In this document: in pieces, positions 23,017-30,874 of the stretch
How the letters are laid out: each line of letters starts with the position of its first letter
Position numbering within the stretch: position 1 is the first letter of the stretch
NCBI GenBank assembly: GCA_045588185.1
Contig: JAZNDR010000069.1
Location: 1-30,951, forward strand
DNA from: Scatosoma sp045588185
Lineage (GTDB): Bacteria > Bacillota > Clostridia > Christensenellales > Borkfalkiaceae
Direction: 5' to 3'
DNA: 30,951 bases
Notes under the pieces: model-generated
Told to the model about the DNA's origin: nothing
Database searches by the model: none
Seen by the model: only the letters and a program-made list of their open reading frames with translations
Translations under genes and position numbers: made by a program

Positions 23017-23045
23017 ATTTTATACCTTTCCCGTCCGTTTGTCAA
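23017..23045 (-). promoter_or_regulatory. Promoter of the T-box-thrS transcript
   Basis: On the minus strand TTGACA (23045-23040), 17 bases, TAAAAT (23022-23017), with the start expected near 23010, just before the T-box leader. It lies 29 bases after the stop of the YtxC-like gene. Confidence 0.82.
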
Positions 23046-23073
23046 CCGTTTTAAACGCCTTTTTTTGCATTTC

Positions 23074-23772
23074 TTAACAAAATACCGCTTTCGAACCGTA
23101 ATACTTTCTCAAAAACTCCGCCGTTTCTTTGTCTGTTTCCCCGAAACAATATACCTTTTCCGCTCCGCCGAGCAGAATTTCCCCCACCGCGCTTTCCTTG
23201 CCCGTTAAAAGGCTTTTAGACAGCGGGCGGTATTCTCCATCGTACACTTTGCCGTCTTTGACGAACATTTTACCCTCGCCGTCTTCCGTTAAAAATTCTA
23301 AAAATCCGTCGAGCGAGGCTTCGCCCATATCCGTCGGTACGTACTGTGCGATATTTTCCCAACGCCGTTGCAATTCCCGCAAGCGGAAATGGAACACGCC
23401 GTCGAGGGAATAGCTTTCAAAACCGCCCAATCTACGGAGTGCGTACGCGCGGTCGTCGCGGTAGTCCGCCGCCACGAGCGCGGTGATAAGCAGGCGTTTG
23501 CGTTCGGGCGATAAAAGCGGGAGCAGAAGTCTTTTTTCGAAATAGGCGTATTTATAGCCAACCGAAATGATATCCGCGATATTTTCTTCGGTAAACCTGC
23601 GTACGTACGGGCAATAGGCGGGTTCGGTGCGAAACGCGATTTCCGTGCGGTCGCCCTCCCGTTGCAATTCACAGGACGAGGGCAGAAAGGAAAAGCGTTC
23701 TCTTACCTTTCCGTATAAGTAGGACATATAGGCGTCGTTGAAGCCGTTTTGCGTTATCGTTATTTCTTCCAC
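23074..23772 (-). CDS. YtxC-like protein (sporulation-associated family), start uncertain
   Basis: About 232 residues, resembling the YtxC family (PF08812), named for sporulation in Bacillus but of unknown activity. The supporting features are the mid-region EENIADIISVGYKYAYFEKR, the LDGVFHFRLRELQRRW stretch matching the family's 'GFINFRLKDY'-like region, the following DGFLEFL, and above all location directly upstream of thrS, as in Bacillus. The similarity is recognised by eye and is moderate. The frame is open to 23844, but the first ~24 residues look non-coding. No good ribosome binding site is visible; GTG at 23772 is proposed because it precedes the conserved-looking EITITQNGF. A TACAAT box lies just upstream, which would leave a very short leader. 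Confidence 0.6.
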   Translation of the reverse strand: MEEITITQNGFNDAYMSYLYGKVRERFSFLPSSCELQREGDRTEIAFRTEPAYCPYVRRFTEENIADIISVGYKYAYFEKRLLLPLLSPERKRLLITALVAADYRDDRAYALRRLGGFESYSLDGVFHFRLRELQRRWENIAQYVPTDMGEASLDGFLEFLTEDGEGKMFVKDGKVYDGEYRPLSKSLLTGKESAVGEILLGGAEKVYCFGETDKETAEFLRKYYGSKAVFC

Positions 23773-23850
23773 ACCATTATTGTATGCCGAGAAGCAAAAA
23801 TTATTTATTCGATTTCGCGAAATCCGACCGCTTACCCTGCGCATAATTGC

Positions 23851-23879
23851 TTGACTTGATTAAAAAAAAGTATTATAAT
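23851..23879 (+). promoter_or_regulatory. Promoter of leuS
   Basis: TTGACT (23851-23856), 17 bases, TATAAT (23874-23879). The start is expected near 23886, leaving a leader of about 70 bases, too short for a T-box. The leader contains a small GCGCG/CGCGC hairpin (23914-23929). Confidence 0.88.
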
Positions 23880-23954
23880 GTATAGTACTGTTAAAATGGA
23901 AATATATACGCACGCGCGAAAATACGCGCAACGGTACATCGGAGGTTTTAAGTT

Positions 23955-26393
23955 ATGGATATGAAATCCGTCGAAAGCAAATGGCAAGCGAAATGGGAAA
24001 AGAGCAAGCTCAACGTTTTCAATAAGAAAAACGCAGACAAAAAGCTGTACGTGCTGGAAATGTTCTCTTACCCTTCGGGCGCAAAACTGCACGTGGGGCA
24101 CTGGTACAACTACGGCCCTACCGACACTTACGCTCGGTTTAAGAAAATGCAGGGCTACGAGGTCTTCCAACCCATGGGCTTCGACGCGTTCGGTCTGCCT
24201 GCGGAAAACTACGCGATTAAGACGGGTATCCACCCCAAGGATTCCACCGAAAAGAATATCGAAACAATGGAACGCCAGCTGAAAAATATGGGCGCTATGT
24301 TCGACTGGACGGCGGAAATCGTTACTTGCGAAGAAAATTATTATAAATGGACGCAGTGGCTGTTCTTACAGCTGTATAAAAAAGGACTCGCTTACAGAAA
24401 GGAAGCGCTTGTCAACTGGTGTCCCGATTGTGAAACGGTACTAGCGAACGAGCAAGTCATCGACGGCAAATGCGAACGCTGTTCTTCCGTCGTACTCCGC
24501 AAGGATATGACGCAATGGTTCTTTAAAATCACCGATTACGCGGAAGAACTCCTCGACGATTTAGACAAAATCAACTGGCCGGAAAAGACGAAGCTGATGC
24601 AGAAAAACTGGATTGGCAAATCGACGGGCTGTGAAATCAATTTCGAATGTGAAACGGGCGATACCATTACCGTTTTCACTACCCGTCCCGACACGGTATT
24701 CGGCGTAAATTATATCGTACTCGCTCCCGAGCATCCGCTCGTGGAAAAACTGAAAGCGGCGCACCCCGAAAACGGGGAAGCGATCGACGCGTACGTGCAA
24801 TACGCTGCGGAAGCGAACGACATCGACCGTCTTTCCACCGCGCGCGAGAAAACAGGCGTGTTTACGGGCGCGTATGCTATTCATCCCTTAACGAATAAAA
24901 AAGTGCCTATTTACCTTGCTGACTACGTACTGTATTCGTACGGTACGGGTGCGGTAATGGCGGTTGCCGCACACGACGAACGCGACTATGCGTTTGCAAC
25001 CAAGTACGGTCTGCCTATCACGCAGGTCATTCAAAAGGCAGGCGGTGAAACGCTGTTGCCCTTCTGCGACGACGGTATCCTCGTAAACAGCGGGGAGTTT
25101 GACGGGCTTTCAGGCGACGAAGCGCGCGATGCGATCGCCGTACACCTTACCAAAATCGGCAAAGGCGGTAAAAAGGTAAACTACCGCTTACGCGACTGGT
25201 CGGTATCCCGTCAGCGTTATTGGGGCGCGCCTATCCCTATGATTCACTGTGAAAAGTGTGGCGTAGTACCCGTTCCTGAAAAAGATCTGCCTGTAAAGCT
25301 TCCCTACGGCGTGGAATTCCGTCCAAACGGAAAATCCCCCCTCGCTTCCCACGAAGGCTTTATGAAGTGCACCTGTCCCAACTGCGGCGGTAAAGCGCAG
25401 CGCGACCCTGATACACTGGATACCTTCGTTTGTTCGAGCTGGTATTTCTTGCGTTATCCCGACGCACACAACGACAAGCAAGCGTTCTCTACGGAAATAG
25501 CGGACAAAATGGCGCCCGTAGACGTATACGTAGGCGGTTCGGAACACGCTTGTATGCACCTGCTGTACGCTCGGTTCATAACGAAAGCGTTGCGGGATAT
25601 GGGATACATTCACTTCGACGAACCGTTCAAACGCTTGGTTCACCAAGGTATTATTTTAGGACCTGACGGAAACCGTATGTCGAAATCGCACGGCAACGTT
25701 ATCTCCCCCGACACTTATATCGAAGAATACGGCTCGGATATCTTCCGTTTGTATTTGATGTTCGGTTTCAGCTATACCGAAGGCGGACCTTGGAACGACG
25801 ACGGTATCAAGTCTATCGCGAAATTTATCGACAGAGTCGAGCGTATCGTACGCAAATCGGCGGAAGAAAAGAAGAACGGTATTGATGAGAAGCGTTCGGC
25901 GGAAAAGGCCCTCGATTTTGCGAAGAACCATGCCGTAAAATGTATTATCCGCGACGCGGAAGCATTCTCGTTCAATACCTCGGTGGCGCGGATTATGGAA
26001 TACGTGAACGCAATTCAAAAGTACGACAACGAAGTAACGGAAAAGAACGTGTCGTTCTATAAAGATTCTATCGACGATCTTATCCGTATGCTTGCACCGT
26101 TCGCCCCTCATTTCGCGGAAGAGCTTTGGGAAATTACGGGACACAAGGAGAGCGTATTCCTTGAAGAATATCCCGTTGTAGACGAAAGCGCGCTTGTGAA
26201 AGAGGAAACGGAATACGCTGTACAAATCAACAGCAAAATCAAAGCGAAGCTGATGATTGCCAACGGACTTTCCGACGAAGAAATGCAAGCGTTCGTTTGC
26301 GCGATACCTGAAATCGCCGAACAAATCGCCGGCAAGACGGTCAGAAAATGTATCGTCGTAAAAGGTCGGTTAATTAACCTAATCGTCGGCTAA
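23955..26393 (+). CDS. leuS: Leucyl-tRNA synthetase
   Basis: Charges tRNA-Leu in the cytoplasm. The 812-residue class Ia enzyme is of normal bacterial length. The HIGH motif appears as HVGH at 46-49 (in YPSGAKLHVGHW). Zinc-finger cysteine pairs follow (NWCPDCETVLANEQV, CERCSS). The CP1 editing domain has TTRPDTVFGV, a second pair of cysteine motifs is at CEKCG and CPNCGG, and the KMSKS loop is RMSKSHGN around residue 577. The C-terminal anticodon-binding domain ends in VKGRLINLIVG, the usual LeuRS ending. GGAGG lies nine bases before the ATG. It is monocistronic with promoter and terminator, and unlike thrS has no T-box. Confidence 0.98.
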   Translation: MDMKSVESKWQAKWEKSKLNVFNKKNADKKLYVLEMFSYPSGAKLHVGHWYNYGPTDTYARFKKMQGYEVFQPMGFDAFGLPAENYAIKTGIHPKDSTEKNIETMERQLKNMGAMFDWTAEIVTCEENYYKWTQWLFLQLYKKGLAYRKEALVNWCPDCETVLANEQVIDGKCERCSSVVLRKDMTQWFFKITDYAEELLDDLDKINWPEKTKLMQKNWIGKSTGCEINFECETGDTITVFTTRPDTVFGVNYIVLAPEHPLVEKLKAAHPENGEAIDAYVQYAAEANDIDRLSTAREKTGVFTGAYAIHPLTNKKVPIYLADYVLYSYGTGAVMAVAAHDERDYAFATKYGLPITQVIQKAGGETLLPFCDDGILVNSGEFDGLSGDEARDAIAVHLTKIGKGGKKVNYRLRDWSVSRQRYWGAPIPMIHCEKCGVVPVPEKDLPVKLPYGVEFRPNGKSPLASHEGFMKCTCPNCGGKAQRDPDTLDTFVCSSWYFLRYPDAHNDKQAFSTEIADKMAPVDVYVGGSEHACMHLLYARFITKALRDMGYIHFDEPFKRLVHQGIILGPDGNRMSKSHGNVISPDTYIEEYGSDIFRLYLMFGFSYTEGGPWNDDGIKSIAKFIDRVERIVRKSAEEKKNGIDEKRSAEKALDFAKNHAVKCIIRDAEAFSFNTSVARIMEYVNAIQKYDNEVTEKNVSFYKDSIDDLIRMLAPFAPHFAEELWEITGHKESVFLEEYPVVDESALVKEETEYAVQINSKIKAKLMIANGLSDEEMQAFVCAIPEIAEQIAGKTVRKCIVVKGRLINLIVG

Positions 26394-26409
26394 ATTAAAA
26401 AGTAATTGT

Positions 26410-26445
26410 CCCCCTGCGGCTTTACAAACCGCAGGGGGATTTTTT
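26410..26445 (+). terminator. Terminator of leuS
   Basis: CCCCCTGCGG (26410-26419) pairs with CCGCAGGGGG (26429-26438), a ten-bp GC-rich stem followed by ATTTTTT. It begins 16 bases after the leuS stop. Confidence 0.93.
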
Positions 26446-26453
26446 CATAACAA

Positions 26454-26488
26454 ACAACCGCCGTTTCTTTTTTAGAAACAGCGGTTGT
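26454..26488 (-). terminator. Probable terminator of the surface protein gene
   Basis: ACAACCGCCGTTTC (26454-26467) and GAAACAGCGGTTGT (26475-26488) form a 14-bp stem with one imperfect pair. That pair is C-A if read on the plus strand but G-U on the minus strand, pointing to use by the minus-strand gene. The T-run after it is weak (TTTGTT). Confidence 0.6.
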
Positions 26489-26508
26489 ACTTATATTTTT
26501 TTATTGAA

Positions 26509-28758
26509 TTATTCCTTATCCTTTTTGGCAGGCTTTTCCTTTTTCGCTTTCTTGGCCGCCTTTGCTTCCACGTCTTCCAGCGTTTCATCGGAAGGCTTCA
26601 CGAGAAGCAGAATGATAATCAAAATCAGCATTACGCCTGCAATCGAGAACAGAACGACGGATACCACGTTGTTTTTCAACCAGTTCGTTTCACCCTTAAT
26701 AGAAGCCGCTTTCGACTCTACCACGACCAGCTTATACGCCGTCGCACGGGTAGTCTTTGCCGTTGCACTTTCCCAGAAATCCGCAAGAATAAGGTAATTC
26801 CCCTCTTCAATCGTTTGGAAGCTCTTGGAATCTTCGCTCCATTCGTATACGCCGTCGCTTTCCTTCCCATTTACACGGTCGTCAGGCTCGTACACGCGGG
26901 TAAAGCAAGCTTCAACTTCCGCCGCCGTTCCGCCGACTTTCTTGGCAATTTCCTCGGAAAGTACCGTTAAATATAAGTCGAAATAATCGCCGTTCGTTAC
27001 GGTATTAAGCCCTTTCGCTTTTACCGCCGCGTCAAGCTGTGCATAGGTGATAGCCGTCAGGTGGCTCGCCGAATTAAACTTCGCGTATTTGCTCAAATCT
27101 ACTTTATAGAACGCATAAGCTTCTTGTAAATCGGTGGCGCCGACTACTTCAAAGCTGTCGAGCTTAAAATTCTTATCGAGTACTTCCGATTTCATACGGT
27201 CGGAAGCCGTCGCGTTGTCCTTTTCTTTAGCGTAAAGACCTTTGTTTGCAATTTCAAATTCAAAGGTGGGGATTTCTTCGATATCCCAGATATTGCTCGA
27301 AGTTACGTCCACAAGCTCGCCGTCAACGGTAAACTTCGTCGTATTACCCGCTTTATCGTTGGCAAAAATCTTGAATTCGTATTTACCCTCTTTCGATACC
27401 GAAAGCTTTAAATTATTATAGGAAAGGCTGGACGAGGTGCTTGCGTTCGTCGATCCGGGTGCTCGGTAGCTGATCGTAAATTTCAAGTTACGGTAACCGT
27501 TGTTATCGCCGATAAGCCATTCGAAAGACGGGAATTCAATTTTTGAATTACTGCCCGCGTACACTTCGCTTGCCGCCTTTTGCAGTCTTTCTTCAAACGC
27601 CGCTTTCTTTTCCGCATACTTTGCGTCGGTAAGTTTATATTCGGGCCCTTTCTCGTTTCTATCTAAAATAAGGTATTTGATATCGCTGCCGTCAAAAGTC
27701 TTTACTCTGCCGTCGTTTGCGTACCAAGCAAGGTCGTACACCGCTTTCGCTTCGTTGCCCTCTGCGCCGTTGAAGGTGCCGTCTGCAAGCGTTACCTTAA
27801 TCGCCACATATTCTTCGTTATTTTGCTCAAATACCGTCGTCGTTTCTTCGCCTTTCTTATAGGTCGTATCCATAAAATAAGTCGAAGTGCTCAAAGTTTT
27901 ATAAGTTTGCGTTTCGTCCGTAGGGTTGTACTGATAATATTCAAGCGTGGTCGTAAGGTTAGAGTCCTTTAAAACGTCCACTACCGCATAATCAAGCGAG
28001 AACGCCGTACCCAACAAAAATCCGTCTACCGCTTCGTTTACAACCAATACGGGAGCCGCCGTGTCCGTTACTTTGAACTCGTCGCTGATATTCGTAAAGC
28101 TTTGACCGTTGATTTCGTACAAAAGAACGGTCGATTTTGCGTCTGCCGCGGGCGTTGCGCCAAGGTCTGCCGTGATTTTCAACGGGTTCATTTTACCGTA
28201 TTCGTATTCCGACCAGTTCGCGCCGATATTTTCAAATGCGCCAATTTCGGTTTCGCCAAGCTTCACGGTAAATTCGCCGTCGTTCTCCGTTTCGGTGAGC
28301 GTGAGTGTATACTCTTTTTTCGCCTCGAAAGTGAAAGCGGTTTCCGCACCGTCGTTTACCTTAACGCCCGTTTTCTTGAAAACGATTTTATTCGTTGCCT
28401 TGTCGTCCTCAGTCGCCCAAGCGGAAGTGCTATCCACCGCAAAGGTTACAGTTTCAAATGCCAAATCTTCAAACGCAAATTTCAGCGTGAGATTTTTCTT
28501 GTTCCCCGCCTCGTACCATTTAAACGCCAAGTCGCGTTTCAAGGTTACGCTACCCTCGTCGGACATTGCAAACGCCGTTACTTTATCTTCCGTCTTCTTA
28601 ATCTCCGCGCTGCTTACCGCAAAAACGTCGGAAAGCGCAAACGTTTCCGCCGCGGCGGACGCTTTTACGCCGTCGCCAAGCAACGCTCCGCCAAACGCCG
28701 TCGAAACGAGCGCGCTCGCGGCAAGGAGAGTAATACCGGTCAATTTCTTTCTTTTCAT
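26509..28758 (-). CDS. Secreted, C-terminally membrane-anchored protein with Ig-like domains
   Basis: Function not recognised. 749 residues with a clear N-terminal signal peptide (MKRKK, then a hydrophobic stretch, likely cleavage after ASAAA near residue 37). A single C-terminal membrane helix lies at about 696-720 (VVSVVLFSIAGVMLILIII), followed by a 29-residue Lys-rich cytoplasmic tail ending in KKEKPAKKDKE. The long extracellular part is beta-rich. DTAAPVLVV (after about residue 230) and GKYEFKIFANDKAGNTTKF (near 470) are typical of bacterial Ig-like domains. There is no LPxTG motif or catalytic signature. It has its own promoter and terminator. An adhesin or surface-organising role is only a guess; sensing or cell-envelope functions are equally possible. 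Confidence 0.85.
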   Translation of the reverse strand: MKRKKLTGITLLAASALVSTAFGGALLGDGVKASAAAETFALSDVFAVSSAEIKKTEDKVTAFAMSDEGSVTLKRDLAFKWYEAGNKKNLTLKFAFEDLAFETVTFAVDSTSAWATEDDKATNKIVFKKTGVKVNDGAETAFTFEAKKEYTLTLTETENDGEFTVKLGETEIGAFENIGANWSEYEYGKMNPLKITADLGATPAADAKSTVLLYEINGQSFTNISDEFKVTDTAAPVLVVNEAVDGFLLGTAFSLDYAVVDVLKDSNLTTTLEYYQYNPTDETQTYKTLSTSTYFMDTTYKKGEETTTVFEQNNEEYVAIKVTLADGTFNGAEGNEAKAVYDLAWYANDGRVKTFDGSDIKYLILDRNEKGPEYKLTDAKYAEKKAAFEERLQKAASEVYAGSNSKIEFPSFEWLIGDNNGYRNLKFTISYRAPGSTNASTSSSLSYNNLKLSVSKEGKYEFKIFANDKAGNTTKFTVDGELVDVTSSNIWDIEEIPTFEFEIANKGLYAKEKDNATASDRMKSEVLDKNFKLDSFEVVGATDLQEAYAFYKVDLSKYAKFNSASHLTAITYAQLDAAVKAKGLNTVTNGDYFDLYLTVLSEEIAKKVGGTAAEVEACFTRVYEPDDRVNGKESDGVYEWSEDSKSFQTIEEGNYLILADFWESATAKTTRATAYKLVVVESKAASIKGETNWLKNNVVSVVLFSIAGVMLILIIILLLVKPSDETLEDVEAKAAKKAKKEKPAKKDKE

Positions 28759-28817
28759 TAAATTGTGCCTCGCAATTTTTTGTAAGCTTTTGCTTTTATA
28801 CGCTATCGTACTAATCT

Positions 28818-28846
28818 ATTTTACACCGAAATTACATTTTTGTCAA
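28818..28846 (-). promoter_or_regulatory. Promoter of the surface protein gene
   Basis: On the minus strand TTGACA (28846-28841), 17 bases, TAAAAT (28823-28818). The leader is about 53 bases and contains GCGAGG about nine bases before the ATG. Confidence 0.82.
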
Positions 28847-28894
28847 ACGCATTTCGCTGTGATTTTCACTCTTTTTGTCCGTTTTATGGAATTT

Positions 28895-29626
28895 TCACTT
28901 AATTTCCACGATTTTAGACAAATCAAACGCTTTCCACGGGGTTTCCGTTTCAGGCGGGCAGGCAATGAACCGCATTCTCTCTTTCGTAATCGGATGCGAG
29001 AACGAAAGGCAATACGCCCAAAGCGCAAGCTTGCCCTTTTGTGCCAATGCTCCGCCGTAGCGCATATCCCCGAATACGGGGTGGGATATCCCCGCCATTT
29101 GCACGCGGATTTGATGCGTTCTGCCCGTGTGCAAGCGCACCTCTACCAGCGCGTATTTACCCTTGCTTTCCATAACCTTATAGTCAAGCTCGGCGTACTT
29201 TGCGCCATCTTCCGACGGCGTACAAATATATACCATATTATTCACGGTATTCTTGCGCAGATAGTTACAAAGCGTCCCGCGCTCGTCGTCGGGCGTACCG
29301 CAAAGCACCGTCAGGTATTTCTTTTCGAAATCCCCCGACTGCAAACCCGCCGTAAGCCGTGCCGCCGCCTTGCTCGTTTTCGCATAGACCATTACGCCGC
29401 CCGTAGGTCTGTCCAAGCGATGGACGAGCCCCAAATACACGTTGCCTTGTTTATTATAAGTAATCTTAATGTATTCTTTGATTTGGTCAAAGAGATTGTC
29501 GTCCTTACTCTCGTCGGGACAGCAAGCCGTCATTTGCGGTTTTAACACAACGAGAATATGGTTATCCTCGTATAAAATACTGAATTTAGGCTCGTATGCG
29601 CCCTCGTTTTCTTTAATTTCCGTCAT
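28895..29626 (-). CDS. RluA-family pseudouridine synthase
   Basis: A 243-residue RluA-type enzyme that isomerises uridine to pseudouridine in rRNA or tRNA. The catalytic Asp lies in VHRLDRPTGGVMVYAKT, and the late RLHTGRTHQIRVQMA and HPVFGDMRYGG motifs are typical. There is no S4 RNA-binding domain, as in the shorter RluA members; the target is not identifiable. The frame is open to 29680, but ATG at 29626 (MTEIKENEG) is chosen because GGGAGGT lies about ten bases upstream. This places the start 14 bases inside the end of the preceding methyltransferase gene, with the ribosome binding site in its coding sequence, implying translational coupling. Confidence 0.92.
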   Translation of the reverse strand: MTEIKENEGAYEPKFSILYEDNHILVVLKPQMTACCPDESKDDNLFDQIKEYIKITYNKQGNVYLGLVHRLDRPTGGVMVYAKTSKAAARLTAGLQSGDFEKKYLTVLCGTPDDERGTLCNYLRKNTVNNMVYICTPSEDGAKYAELDYKVMESKGKYALVEVRLHTGRTHQIRVQMAGISHPVFGDMRYGGALAQKGKLALWAYCLSFSHPITKERMRFIACPPETETPWKAFDLSKIVEIK

Positions 29627-30482
29627 GGACAAATATACCTCCCGCACCGCAGGGAAGAGCCGTTCCCTCTTCCGTGGCAATGCCTACTTCATACGCTTCT
29701 ACCTTGCCTTTAAAATTCTTCATCGTCAAGGTAAGAATATTTTTTAACACCATCGGTTGCAAACCCGTCGTATAACTGTTAATGAGCACGAACAGCGGCT
29801 GTTCGCAAAGCACCTGCGTACACAGCTCAACGAATTTATATAAATCGTTTTCAATCTTCCACATTTCCCCGTTCGGACCTCTGCCGTACGAAGGCGGATC
29901 CATAATGATCGCGTCGTATTTATTCCCGCGCCGAATTTCTCTTTGCACGAATTTCAAGCAGTCGTCCACGATATATCGAATTCCCGTGTCTATTCCTGAA
30001 AGTCGGGCATTTTCACCCGCGCGCTCGACCATGCCTTTCGCCGCGTCCACGTGCGTTACCTGTGCGCCCGCTTTTGCGCATGCTACCGTCGCCCCGCCCG
30101 TGTAAGCAAAGAGGTTTAACACTTTTATCGGACGGTTTGCCGATTTAATGAGCTTCGTCATATACTCCCAGTTGACTGCTTGCTCGGGGAAAAGCCCCGT
30201 ATGCTTAAAGCCCATCGGCTTGATTTTGAATTTAACACCCAGCTCGTCGTAGTCTACCGTCCATTCCTCGGGCATCGGTTTGAGAATTTTCCAACCGCCA
30301 CCGCCTTTATCGCTACGCTTGTAATACGCGTTGAGTTTAGGATAGGAAAAAAGGTCAAACTGCATCGGCCAAATTACTTGGGGATCGGGGCGGAGTAGAT
30401 AGATATCCTTCCAGCGTTCCAACTTATACCCGTCGCCCGTGGCGATAATTGTATAATCCTTCCAATTTTGCGAAATCTTCAT
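29613..30482 (-). CDS. RlmI/RlmK-like SAM-dependent RNA methyltransferase
   Basis: A 289-residue class I methyltransferase resembling the methylase domain of RlmI/RlmK 23S rRNA enzymes (PF10672 group). SAM motif I is VLNLFAYTGGATVACAKAG, followed by HVDAAKGMVERAGENA, and the catalytic-type motif is IIMDPPSYGRGP. A PUA domain, present in full RlmI, is not seen; the N-terminal ~110 residues are a short substrate-binding part. Coupling with the RluA-type gene (14-base overlap) suggests two rRNA modification steps made together. GAGGAAA precedes the ATG. The exact target base is inferred only at family level. Confidence 0.88.
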   Translation of the reverse strand: MKISQNWKDYTIIATGDGYKLERWKDIYLLRPDPQVIWPMQFDLFSYPKLNAYYKRSDKGGGGWKILKPMPEEWTVDYDELGVKFKIKPMGFKHTGLFPEQAVNWEYMTKLIKSANRPIKVLNLFAYTGGATVACAKAGAQVTHVDAAKGMVERAGENARLSGIDTGIRYIVDDCLKFVQREIRRGNKYDAIIMDPPSYGRGPNGEMWKIENDLYKFVELCTQVLCEQPLFVLINSYTTGLQPMVLKNILTLTMKNFKGKVEAYEVGIATEEGTALPCGAGGIFVHDGN

Positions 30483-30564
30483 TTTTTTGTATTTCCTCTA
30501 TATATACGCGCGTAACGAGGCTTCACTGCACCGAAACGGCATAATACGACATTTTGACTTATTT

Positions 30565-30593
30565 ATTATACCGCAAAACGCACCGATTGTAAA
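30565..30593 (-). promoter_or_regulatory. Promoter of the methyltransferase-RluA operon
   Basis: On the minus strand TTTACA (30593-30588), 17 bases, TATAAT (30570-30565). The leader before the ATG at 30482 is about 75 bases. Confidence 0.82.
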
Positions 30594-30599
30594 GTATTT

Positions 30600-30713
30600 T
30601 CTCAAAGAAAAGCGGAAAAGACCGAAAAAATCCCCTATTCTGCAAGAAAAAAAGAATTGAAAAAAAGTTTTTTAAATTTTTTAATTTTTTTTGAAAAAAT
30701 CACAAAAAAACAG
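30600..30713. other. AT-rich intergenic stretch upstream of the tRNA promoter
   Basis: Dominated by A- and T-runs between the divergent promoters of the methyltransferase operon and the tRNA genes. A/T tracts immediately upstream of a strong stable-RNA promoter could act as an UP element or bent DNA. I see no gene here. Confidence 0.4.
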
Positions 30714-30742
30714 TTGACAAAAGCTTTTCTTTTTAGTATTAT
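30714..30742 (+). promoter_or_regulatory. Promoter of the tRNA-Met genes
   Basis: TTGACA (30714-30719), 17 bases, TATTAT (30737-30742). Transcription would start near 30749, about 45 bases before the mature 5' end of the first tRNA. Confidence 0.82.
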
Positions 30743-30793
30743 AAATGAGCTGTTTTGAGTGACGAAGCAAATTCGTCGTTTGAATAGCTATAT

Positions 30794-30870
30794 CGCGGGG
30801 TGGAGCAGCTAGGTAGCTCGCCGGGCTCATAACCCGGAGGTCGCAAGTTCGAATCCTGCCCCCGCAACCA
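30794..30870 (+). tRNA. Initiator tRNA-fMet (CAT)
   Basis: 77 bases with encoded CCA. The anticodon loop CTCATAA is closed by CCGGG/CCCGG, giving the three G-C pairs typical of initiators. The acceptor CGCGGGG/CCCCGCA has the C1-A72 mismatch that marks formylated initiator tRNA. The D arm GAGCAGCTAGGTAGCTC is normal. The T stem GCAAG/CCTGC contains one A-C mismatch (position 52 with 62), where the Bacillus gene has G. Confidence 0.96.
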
Positions 30871-30874
30871 AAAT

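Noticed and set aside
23886..23954. T-box or other riboswitch before leuS
   Set aside because: The leader is only about 70 bases, with a small GCGCG hairpin but no T-box sequence and no terminator.
28109..29545. Long plus-strand open frame (478 residues) across two minus-strand genes
   Set aside because: It runs antisense to the surface protein and the RluA-type gene, has no ribosome binding site and no recognisable protein features; a shadow of codon bias.
30483..30793. Hidden gene in the AT-rich gap before the tRNAs
   Set aside because: Only short frames without ribosome binding sites; the stretch is explained by two divergent promoters and A/T tracts.
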